Shown: positions 24,210 through 33,391 of the stretch, piece by piece
Layout: each line of letters begins with the position of its first letter
How positions within the stretch are numbered: position 1 is the stretch's first letter
NCBI GenBank assembly: GCA_001986395.2
Contig: MQVO02000013.1
Span: 682,001-746,000, forward strand
Direction of reading: 5' to 3'
Length of the DNA: 64,000 nt
From: Irpex lacteus
Taxonomy: Eukaryota; Basidiomycota; Agaricomycetes; Polyporales; Irpicaceae
Position numbers and translations under genes: made by a program
Notes under the pieces: model-generated
Databases searched by the model: none
Told to the model about the DNA's origin: nothing
Seen by the model: the letters and a program-made list of their open reading frames with translations, nothing else

Positions 24210-24421
24210 CATGGCAAGGGGAGTCCGCCGAAGGCGGGCCCCCCGCGAAATTTGGATGTAAGGCCAGGGGTGCCAGGGGTCAGATTTACCTGTTAAGGTA
24301 GTCCTCCCTGGCCTGCGTGATACAGGCGCCCGCACGTGCACCAGTTAGGTGCTGTATAGGGGGCGCCAGCTTAGGTCGGGCCAGGACCCAAGGGACCCAG
24401 TTAGGTCCACCCCTGGCCATG
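24210..24421. mobile_element. Short GC-rich insertion element
   Basis: Bounded by 12-bp inverted ends with 11/12 match (CATGGCAAGGGG at 24210-24221, CCCCTGGCCATG at 24410-24421). The inside is GC-rich with hairpins (CCGCCGAAGGCGG at 24225-24237) and three CAG(T/C)TTAGGT-like words. No open frame. It sits inside an exon of the membrane-protein gene, which marks it as an insertion. The flanking copies ATATAC-G-T-CTTC-TC (14 of 18 identical) may be an old target duplication or two paralogous coding pieces. Confidence 0.5.
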
Positions 24422-24649
24422 AGGAAGTACCTGTATATCTGTCACAAGACGCGTCAGATCGTCGGTAACATATTTACACGACTCATGCGCACCAGCATTC
24501 CATCGCCAATGAGTGCCATCATCTGCAAACATCCTGTCTAGGGTGTTGGAAGCGTAAATACGCGTGCGCTTGAAGTAAATGGGTCACTATACCTTCATGA
24601 CGTTGACTGTATACGAGATTTTGTGGAAAATCACGCTGGCTCCACCAGG

Positions 24650-25365
24650 TCCCTTACTCGCTGGCGTCAAAAGTATGTCCAATCGTATTTGTATGCTCGT
24701 GACGATGCTCAGCAACCGGAAAACCGTCTATAATCTCAAATTTAATGTAGTATACTGTTACATGCATATAAATCTTGTACACCAAAAACTAGACTGCCAG
24801 GTCCTTCCTGGACCTCGCTCTGGGCTGCACAAGTTGCCTATTATGACGTCCATCTTGTGATAGACATAATTATGTAGGAACTAAATAATAGTGTCTGAAA
24901 GTTTTTTAATGCAGCCCGTAAGACCCCTGTAGTATGCCCGTAAAGTGTCATGAATTTAAGATTCACTACGCACGCATGAGAATTTTGACAAGATGGCCTT
25001 CGACGGGCGGTTTTGGCGCATCAGGCGCCAAAAAGCGTGAAAGTCTGCACAATGACGAGGGTATAGTACCTCGGTACTCTCGAGTTATTGTCTGATATTT
25101 TTTTTATGAGCTGCTGACATTATAATCGTATTTATCACATTAAAACTGTTGCGATTATTGACCCACAAGAAAAGATGGATTTTCTCATTATTACAAAAAT
25201 ATTCGTTGTGAGAGAACATCAGTATCAACTGCTCTAATTTCTACGCTGAAATATTATAAATGGCCTACCAATCATTCACGAATATTTTCTGAGCAATCCG
25301 TTGACATGATCTCTCGCGGTGCATCGTCGACACCTTTGGACAAACTTTTGACGCCAGCGAGTATA
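24650..25365. repeat. AT-rich insertion bounded by inverted repeats
   Basis: About 30 bp at 24653-24682 recurs inverted at about 25335-25365 (shared core ACTCGCTGGCGTCAAAAGT). Looser similarity extends inward. The enclosed sequence is AT-rich with a GGCGCATCAGGCGCC palindrome near 25016-25030. It separates two coding pieces of the membrane-protein gene that should be joined by a short intron. Its type is unknown. Confidence 0.45.
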
Positions 25366-25605
25366 AGGTATGAATGCATCATGGTTGAACTTGATGCTGC
25401 AGGTAATGTTCATGGTCTCCAAAATGAACATGAGCGAGGCGACAACAACCAAAGGCCAATTGCACGCCCGTTGCTTGAGGGTGCCGCTCCTTGACATCAA
25501 AAGCTCCCTGAAACACATCCCGAATGTCACGAGGAAGACGCCGTAGGTTATCGACTCCAGAACTAGCGAAATAAGCTGAGCTTCGTCTATGGGCAGCATA
25601 GCCAT

Positions 25606-26204
25606 GGTGGAAGAGAGGTCTACGAGGAAGGGGAATTTCGGGAGGTGTGAGTGAACCATCACAAGTCTATGTCGAAGTTATACGTACGCACCCCATTCAG
25701 AAGTCAAAGTCAACCTATGGAACGTTCCGCCCATCAGCTTCTGCGTATATAAAGACGTGTGTTAGCATGTCGAGTAACTACGGTTGTGCACATAGGGTCG
25801 AAAAATACCAGGGTCATTCCAGGGACAAGAGTACTTTTGCGCCTTTCCCAACAAAATTAGACTGACATGGAGCTTGCAACGTGGGGCTAGGGAGCTAAAT
25901 GTTGGATGTAAATGGGACCCGTGAAGACGATCCGGTGTGAAGATACTTTCTTTAGCTTGTTCGGCGGATTCACGTGGTCACAATTGTAGCTTGTTCGTCA
26001 CAATTAGCCCCGCACCCATCATTCCTTCGCACGCTGTGCCTTGCTGTCCGGATGTCGAGGTTGTCAGTAGTGGCCATGGACGATGCTCTCAGGCTTGTCA
26101 TAGGGCGGGGAAAGGTTCGCGGAAATAACCGTGATCGATTGATGCGCCGTGCTTTCTCATCTTATCAGCCAGCCCCGTTCAGGACGAATCTAAGTTGCGA
26201 ATCT
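25606..26204. other. Spacer left of the KDZ element
   Basis: Between the start of the broken membrane-protein gene and the KDZ target site. Short frames only. Together with the sequence right of 38422 it represents the site before insertion. Confidence 0.5.
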
Positions 26205-26211
26205 AAAAGTT
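26205..26211. repeat. Left target-site duplication of KDZ element (AAAAGTT)
   Basis: AAAAGTT directly precedes the left end CTCCTGTGTAACACC. The same seven bases directly follow the right end at 38416-38422. Confidence 0.85.
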
Positions 26212-26896
26212 CTCCTGTGTAACACCAGATCACAGGCTAATTAGCTCTGGATTCCGTACCGCTCCGCCGAGCTAGTTAGCCTTGCCTCCCCCTTAAATCA
26301 CTTACCAGCTAATTTACCAGCTGTTCTCCTTGATCTCGTCGCTATCTCATCAGTCCCGCTGCCGTTCGGTAGATGCGTGGCCTGCCGCTCTCTGCCGTGC
26401 ACGTGTCCCGCCCTATCAGCCCGCCGTCGGCCTTGAGCTCCCTTCGGTTCCCATTATCTGATCACGTGTAAACTGTACAGTTCTTATGTAATCTATCTGT
26501 TCCGCATCTCCCCTGGCTTCCCGGGCGTCTTCCCCACCACATCGCTCTTCCCCTGAGTCCAGACTTTCCCCGGCGTCTTCCCCACCACACCGCCCTTCCC
26601 CTGAGCCCAGACCCTCCCCTGGCGTCTTCCTCTGTTTCCCAACTACCGTCCCATCACTTCGGCACGTGCTGCTGTATAGTTCTTATGTCATCCATCTGTC
26701 CCTTCAGCCCAGACCTCCCGCGGGCGTCTTCCCCACCACATCGCCCTTCCCCTGAGTCCAGACTTTCCCCGGGCGTCTTCCCCACCACACCGCCCTTCCC
26801 CTGAGCCCAGACTTTCCTTGGCGTCTTTCCTCTGTTTCCCAACTATCGTCCCATCACTTCGGCACGTGCTGCTGTATAGTTCTTATGTCATCCATC
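26212..26896 (+). repeat. KDZ left terminal inverted repeat (685 bp)
   Basis: Begins CTCCTGTGTAACACCAGATC and mirrors 37731-38415. A spot check shows only a few substitutions (for example near 26280, CCTT against CTCT). The inner half is built from two tandem units of about 200 bp (GTCTTCCCCACCAC, CCAGACTTTCCCC, TCGGCACGTGCTGCTGTATAGTT). A further diverged partial unit (26897-27005) lies just inside on this side only. A 62-codon frame in these repeats appears in both ends and is a by-product of the repeats. Confidence 0.92.
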
Positions 26897-27736
26897 TGTC
26901 CCGCATGATGCCGCACTTCCCTTCAGCCCAGACCTTCCCCTGAGCGTCTTCCTCTGTTTCCCAGCTACCGTCCCATCATTTCGGCACGTGCTACTGTATA
27001 GTCTGCCGTACCCTGAGTCTGGAGTCTGGACTGCCTCTGGGCGCCTTCCCTTTATACATATGTATTGTTACTTAGTTCATAATGCGCTACTTCGTGTTAC
27101 AAAGGAAGCATAACAGTATTTTATCTGTTCTTAAGAGTACCAGTGTAAGATAACAAAGTTTCTCTGGCTGATAAGCAATGGGCGTCGGTGAAAATTCTTA
27201 GATATTGCAAAAAATATTGCTAGCTGTTAAGCGCGACATTATAATCTCATCAGATCGCTAATGCGATCCGATCACCAACGCCACAAAGCTTTCGTCGACA
27301 AGAACAGGATATTGATTCCCTCAAATTCCCCCCACCACATGTACTTTCCGTAGTCGCTGCCAGTAATACGTGTACAGTTGTCTCTTACTCTCAGTCAGTC
27401 TGCGAAACCGTATTTCAGGACGGCAGTAAGGTGCGTGGTACCCCGTGGCCCGTACCCCGCTTGATCGTGACACGATCGATCGTAAATCTGAACGCGATCT
27501 ACGTTAAGGTTGTCGACTCTGAAGGCCACATGTAATTACTTATGAGACGGTGAGTTCATTGAGCGGGGCAAGACATGTTTGAGGTTAATAACAAATCGCA
27601 TATAGAGATACATAATCCATCTTCTCGCAGAATAGCCGGTACTCCGTACAGATGGCAAGCGTGAGAATACACAACTTCAACCGAGAATGATGGGATGTGA
27701 TGTACGTGTCTCTTGTGCTTTCCTCCCATCGTCTCA
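26897..27736. other. KDZ subterminal region, left side
   Basis: Starts with a third, partial copy of the terminal tandem unit (to about 27005), then about 730 bp of ordinary sequence with no convincing gene. It probably holds the 3' flank of the passenger gene that ends at 27737. Confidence 0.5.
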
Positions 27737-29325
27737 TTACCAACCTTGCCAGCCTGTGCTACCACCTTGCCAGCCTGTGCTACCGCCTTGCCACTCCATA
27801 CTACCACCTTGCCAACCCGTGCTACTACCTTGTGCGAACTCAGGGCCTGGATGTAAAGCTGTGGGAACCGGAGGGACGGTCGGTGGGAAGATAAACCTAG
27901 GGACATCAAGCTGAGCGGTGCCCGGTACGTTGAGGTCGATATCCATATCCGCGACACCCTCGTCTCGGGCGGTCGCCTTACTCTTGCCTTTAGCTTTGCG
28001 GGCCACACGCTCGTTGTTGGCCATCTTCTTCGCGGTCCATTCCTCCGCCGTCAGGGCCACCCAGAGGCATTTGCCAGCATCAAGCGCATTCTTGACTTTC
28101 TGCAGCTCGGCGATGCCCCTCAACTTATCTGGGTTGCAAACACCACTTGGCCCCGTCCAACCCTGCAATTCGACGCCGTACACGACTACCAACGTTTCAT
28201 AACGTGCCCACTCCATCTGCGACGGTAAGGCGTCCTCCTTCACGCCCCGTTCCTCCATAAGGATGGTACCTAGATTATCAATAAGTTGATTGTCACATCT
28301 AGAAGGTGAGCAATACGTACGCAGGCCCTTCGTCACAATGTCGCGGATCGCTGACTTCAGAGAGACCGTAGGGCTCTCTTTTGTCGCTTTCACAACTCCT
28401 GTGGATGGCGTGAACGCGAGGTTCTCAATGGTGAGTATCGTGTCTGTCGAGGAACTCTATGACACCCACCAGCTACGCCAGCGTTGATAAACGATTGAAC
28501 CTTCATAGCGAAAACCTCGGTGGTTTGCTTGTAGACGCTCTCCATAGCCTTCTCGACACCAGGCGAAGCCAGAACGCGCGCATCCCAGGTGTCCGTCACA
28601 CCGCTGTTCAACGTGAGCATCAGGTATTCGGCCCCTGCACGCTTCGCTAGGCCAACTGCCTATGAAGAGGTTAACAGGTATGTCCCGCGACCGTTACTTT
28701 CACAGAACGATACTCACCTCCGCCTCAAGGACAGCCATCGTACTTTGGACCTCATGGCCGACCATTTTCTCGGTTACCGGCCGCAAGGCGGACTTCTTTT
28801 TCTCGGTGAGCTCGTCAATCGTCTCCTGCAGCTCTTCGTCATCTGACGCGTCTTTCCATTCGCCAGACGCTGCTACCTCTTTTGACAGGACAGCAATAGT
28901 TTGCTTCCCATGGCTCGGCAAACCTGCGTGGTAAGTGTTAACCTCATCGTATCATTCAATCTAAACCGCAGCAACGTGTGAACTGACCTTGCTCCCGTCG
29001 TTCTTTAGCGGCGAGTGAGATGGCTGCGTTATACCGGTTGATAGCGCGCCGCTTCCTGAGCATCTTCCCCCCCTGATACAACTGCATCTCGAGCCATCGA
29101 CGGTCTCTGTGAAGGTATGAGCTCAAGGCTTAATGTGTGAAAGATCGTGTTTACTTACTTTCCGGTATCTTCAGAGATTTTCTTGATTTTTTCGGACATT
29201 TCATCCCTCAGTTCGCGCAGCTGCGCCTGAATGGCATCCATGCGCTCCTTATGAGCCGCCTTCACCGACTTCGGCTGCTGCGCACGTCTGCGGGCACCCT
29301 GGTTGCTGCTGTCGCTGTTGTCCAT
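27737..29325 (-). CDS. KDZ passenger gene 1, uncharacterised mushroom multicopy family
   Basis: Multi-exon gene starting MDNSDSSNQGARRRAQQPK. Exons join across introns near 29106-29160, 28925-28987, 28665-28715, 28425-28470 and 28270-28320. The N-terminal part is basic and coiled coil (IQAQLRELRDEMSEKIKKI). A middle domain follows: WKDASDDEELQETIDELTEK, then VQSTMAVLEAE, then YLMLTLNSGVTDTWDARVLA. Then comes the signature YETLVVVYGVELQGW...NPDKLRGIAELQKVKNAL...GKCLWVALTAEEW. I recognise this pattern (YGV-L-GW, then P--L, then G-C-W--L) from a multicopy mushroom family whose function is unknown to me. The C-terminus has a basic AKGKSKA stretch and ends in four QGGSTGW-like heptads from a 21-bp tandem repeat at about 27741-27830. 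It has no nuclease or helicase motif. A DNA-binding accessory protein is only a guess. Confidence 0.7.
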
Positions 29326-29550
29326 TGGAGGCGGATTCGAGTCAGTCCGGCGTGCGATGTGTAGGGGGAGGTGCCCCTAAGCTGAGCAAGAAAACCCATC
29401 ACTGGCGCACGTGATCTTTGGATCACTCTGTCTACTGGTAAGTCTGAGGCGGGCTTTCTTATATTATGTCTGTAGAACAGTACTTGTGGTGAATTCTCTC
29501 ACATGTAGACTTATAGCACTCTATGTACAACAATATGCGAATGTCAATTA

Positions 29551-31263
29551 TCAATTATCATCCACCGCCCAAGCTGTAATCAAGGCTTCTCTGACAGGAT
29601 CAGATAATGACTGAATCACTATCTCGCGTAGCTCTTGCGCGTCGGCTGGGGTGAGTCCAGCATCCAGAAATCCTACATCCCAATCATTTACATGATAGTC
29701 TAAAGTAGAATCAATCCTCACGAGGCCTGCGGGTGATAAGTCACGCGTACGAAGGAAATCGGCGATGGCGGGATGGAATCCGAAGGATTCCACTGTCGGT
29801 TGCAGGTACTCAGTGTACTCGGGAGGTGGGTCATCAGGATCGGGGGGTGCAGATGCTGTAAGACGAATAGCGTAATTGCGCGAAGAGCGGCGGGGTGGCG
29901 ACCCGTCCGGTGTGCGCACCCAGCTCTCAACGTCGGATTCCTCGTCACTGAACGTTGTGGTGGCGAGTCGATCAAACTCGACGGCATCGGATTCCTCTGA
30001 AGACGACGGCACCTCGTCAGAGTCCGAATCTGGGACCACAACAGGCGCGGTGGGATGTGGCGTTGGCGTGATAATGGACGGGAGAGGAGGGAGTGTCGCG
30101 GTCGCACTGGTAACACCACGACGACGACCGATCGACATGGTACGTGGTGTGGTGTTGGCAACTGTGGGAACTAACAAAGGTACGATGGGAGATGCAGATT
30201 AGCTTGACGATGCACGGTACACGGTACATAAGTACGTACCTGGAGGTAGTGCAGAACCGGTTGCGTTGCCGTTGCTAGTTTCTGGCCCCAAGCGTGATGC
30301 GGTGGCAGGGGGCGACCCAATCCCTACGGCAGCGAGACGGCTGCTCGCCTGACCAGATGCTGGGCCAGATGGACGGAACCATCGTATCCTGCCCGAAGGC
30401 AGCTGCAAAGGGACGGCCTCGGAGGAACTTGCCGTCTGCGTTGTCCGTGTGGCGTTCAAAGAGAGAGACTCTACAACTGGAGGAGCCGCTCGGTGGGCCT
30501 GTGAAACTGGAGCAGACGTGTGTGGGCCCAACGTCTGCGTCAGACCACTATCGGCTGCTTCCGTGGTTCAGTACTGCCCGGTGTTGTATGACAACATAAC
30601 TAACTCACCTGTTGAAACCATTCCTAGGCGGTCATTCACGTGCCTGGGGGGCCGTACACCTTGTGCGAGGCGGATGGCATTGTCTCGGATGCGGCCAGTT
30701 TCTGCATCCACAACATATCCACACCCAGGAGTCACAGAGTGAAGTCGCTTGTGGTAGGTGTATATATGAGGGAATCCGATGCGTTCCTTTATGACCTCGC
30801 GCATATCATCGACGACTCGTTGATACACAGGATGTTGCTGAATGTGATGGGATGTGACCGTCTCGACATGAATGAGCGAAGGATCGAGGGGCTCGGAGAG
30901 GTTCCATTCGGGGCGGATGGCGAAACCGACGAAGATCACGTCGGCGACGTTGTCCATACCAGTCACCTGTGTTGTGTTATGGTCAGTCAGAGTTAAAGAA
31001 TCGCAGTGTATGATACGTACCGCATCTCGGATGTCCCCGATTGCTTCATGGGTGGCAAGTCGACGATCGTGAGTTCCAGTCACAAAGTGCCGGTGTAATT
31101 GATGCGGAGGGGGGGCGACGTTGGAGTTATGAACGTTGAGTCTTTGACGGAATCGTTCTGTTGCAATGTCTTTTGGATGCACCACGCCCGAGGCTTCACC
31201 ATGCGTGACGGCAAACCTGCGCAGAGCGGGAGGAGCGTATAGAGCTCGACTGGTGGAGTTCAT
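29551..31263 (-). CDS. KDZ passenger gene 2, unknown function
   Basis: Four or so exons on the minus strand. The N-terminus is MNSTSRALYAPPALRRFAVT. Then comes a folded-looking part (ADVIFVGFAIRPEWNLSEPL, VYQRVVDDMREVIKERIGF, GYVVDAETGRIRDNAIRLA) that recalls a small alpha/beta domain, but I do not recognise the family. A Ser/Pro/Thr-rich acidic linker (VVVPDSDSDEVPSSSEESD) follows, then a compact helical C-terminus (FHPAIADFLRTRDLSPAGLV, LDAGLTPADAQELREIVIQS) that resembles a SAM-like helical bundle; this is a weak resemblance only. Introns lie near 30970-31020, 30545-30605 and 30175-30240. The ATG at 31263 is the first in the coding frame. The gene lies between passenger gene 1 and the palindrome. 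Confidence 0.6.
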
Positions 31264-31452
31264 AGTTGAACAGCGTTGAGCGAACAACACTGCGAAAACT
31301 CGTCAAACGAGGGGTTTGGGGCGCTCACCGGTTGCTCTGAGACGTTGCTACATGGTCAACTTGAATGGAAAGCTAGTTAGCGTTGAATGTCTTACCAGGT
31401 ATTGATCTGCAGATCTTTGATAGCCATCAAGCGCCAGGTCACCATGCTCGCA

Positions 31453-33297
31453 ACTCGCGCCCTCGATGTCGAACGTCAATCAAATGTGTTACTCATCGCG
31501 CGGGAGTACCTCGGGGCTGTCCCCGCCTCTGCGCTCAACACCATCAACGGCGCGCACCAAGTGCTGATGTTTCTCCAACAATTCTAAGCATCGTCCTCTC
31601 GTTTTTTGGGTACTGGGGTATTTCGGTACGTAGAACGCGAATCTGACGTCTGCTTATTTTTAGCATGCCTACATCTCGCTGTGGGCATCAGATCTAGAGT
31701 GGCCACAGTTATAAGTAGAGGGCCTACTGTGTTATACTGTAGCCATCGCTGCGTGACATTACCACGATGTGTCTACATATAATGCAATGTGATTTGGACA
31801 TGAAGCATACTTACTAAATGCCTGTAATGTTTATGACTGCATGTAGGAGTTGGCAGGACAGTAAGGTAGATACACACAGTTGGGCTCACTGCGACTTCGT
31901 TATTTCACTTGCATATCACTGAGTAGTCTGTATATCATCGATAGAAACCACCCGATTGCATACGAGAGCAGTCCGATGTGCAACATACGGATGTTCTCCT
32001 CCTACCGTAATGTGTTACGGAAACGCTGAATACAGATTTCCACGTGCATCTGCGTGTTCAGATAAGTATACCATCTTGTAGAGCGACCTCGAAAATGGTA
32101 CCTACACTACTTAGATCTTCCCCGCCGCGTCGAGAACGTTCGTGAGGTATGTAGACTTTACGTGACTGTAAGACGCACTCCCGAAGTCCAAAACTCTCTA
32201 ACCTAACACCCCCCTGTAAGTGACCAATGAACACTGGGAAATTAAATAACACTTCTAGTATGCCATACCTATCGTATACGTTGCAAATAGAACGTTACCG
32301 CGACCGAATACGAGATGTGGAAGATGAGACACAAAGAAAGGTGCAAGAGCGAGCAGGATTCAAGTAGATCTGAACAAAGAATTGCACTTCGCTTCCGTGT
32401 TAACGCTGTCACTCAAACCACTTCCTTCATATCTCCGCTTCCACAACGTCAATCCACACAAAATAAAGTGCTCACAACGATAAATATATTGTGCCTAATG
32501 TGCCTACTAACTTATTTTCTCCCCCTCATCGTTGCAGTCACTTATAGAGAAGAGTTAAGATGGTCGGCTAGGTATCTCACATACTCACGTAAAGTCTACA
32601 TACCTCACGAACGTTCTCAACGCGGCGGGGAAGATCTAAGTAGTGTAGGTACCATTTTCGAGGTCGCTCTACAAGATGGTATACTTATCTGAACACGCAG
32701 ATGCACGTGGAAATCTGTATTCAGCGTTTCCGTAACACATTACGGTAGGAGGAGAACATCCGTATGTTGCACATCGGACTGCTCTCGTATGCAATCGGGC
32801 TGCTTCTATCGATGATATACAGACTACTTAGTGATATGCAAGTGAAATAACGAAGTCGCAGTGAGCCCAACTGTGTGTATCTACCTTACTGTCCTGCCAA
32901 CTCCTACATGCAGTCATAAACATTACAGGCATTTAGTAAGTATGCTTCATGTCCAAATCACATTGCATTATATGTAGACACATCGTGGTAATGTCACGCA
33001 GCGATGGCTACAGTATAACACAGTAGGCCCTCTACTTATAACTGTGGCCACTCTAGATCTGATGCCCACAGCGAGATGTAGGCATGCTAAAAATAAGCAG
33101 ACGTCAGATTCGCGTTCTACGTACCGAAATACCCCAGTACCCAAAAAACGAGAGGACGATGCTTAGAATTGTTGGAGAAACATCAGCACTTGGTGCGCGC
33201 CGTTGATGGTGTTGAGCGCAGAGGCGGGGACAGCCCCGAGGTACTCCCGCGCGATGAGTAACACATTTGATTGACGTTCGACATCGAGGGCGCGAGT
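31453..33297. repeat. Long palindrome inside the KDZ element (713-bp arms)
   Basis: 31453-32165 and 32585-33297 are inverted copies of equal length (713 bp each) around a 419-bp unique core. A spot check found about five substitutions and no indels. Mirror positions sum to 64750, against 64627 for the terminal repeats, so this is a separate symmetry and not part of the element's own ends. Weaker similarity continues past the outer edges (CCATGC block). Each arm ends outward in the same short reading frame (TRALDVERQSNVLLIAREYL... to a QQF stop) facing inward. It may be a nested non-autonomous element or an inverted duplication. Confidence 0.88.
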
Positions 33298-33391
33298 GAG
33301 GCATGGCAATCTCATCGCTCGACGATGAATCTTGATCCTCGTGGTGTACAGGCACGCGCACTCTCCATACGATCGGCCTATCAGTAATATT

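Larger units (their letters stand above)
23390..25605 (-). pseudogene. Mushroom-type multi-pass membrane protein, disrupted by insertions
   Basis: Fragments in order on the minus strand match a hydrophobic family abundant in mushrooms and of unknown function. 25605 to about 25371 encodes the first helices (EAQLISLVLESITYGVFLVT, LVVVASLMFILETMNI). About 24650-24593 encodes KGPGGASVIFHKISYTVNVM. About 24522-24464 encodes MMALIGDGML. 24196 to 23390 encodes IYRCFVVYFYDWRVV through the later helices and a hydrophilic tail ending WAV. The last part is still open and spliced normally, with introns near 24005-23958 and 23755-23681. Two insertions break the gene: an AT-rich segment of about 0.7 kb (24650-25365) and a 212-bp element (24210-24421). 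Around the second, the IYR codons occur twice (24438-24421 as IYRYFL, 24196-24179 as IYRCFV). No full protein can be made. Confidence 0.7.

Noticed and set aside
26654..26842. 62-codon frame repeated at 37785-37973
   Set aside because: It lies wholly in the tandem units of the transposon ends, is low in complexity, and is duplicated only because the ends are mirror copies.
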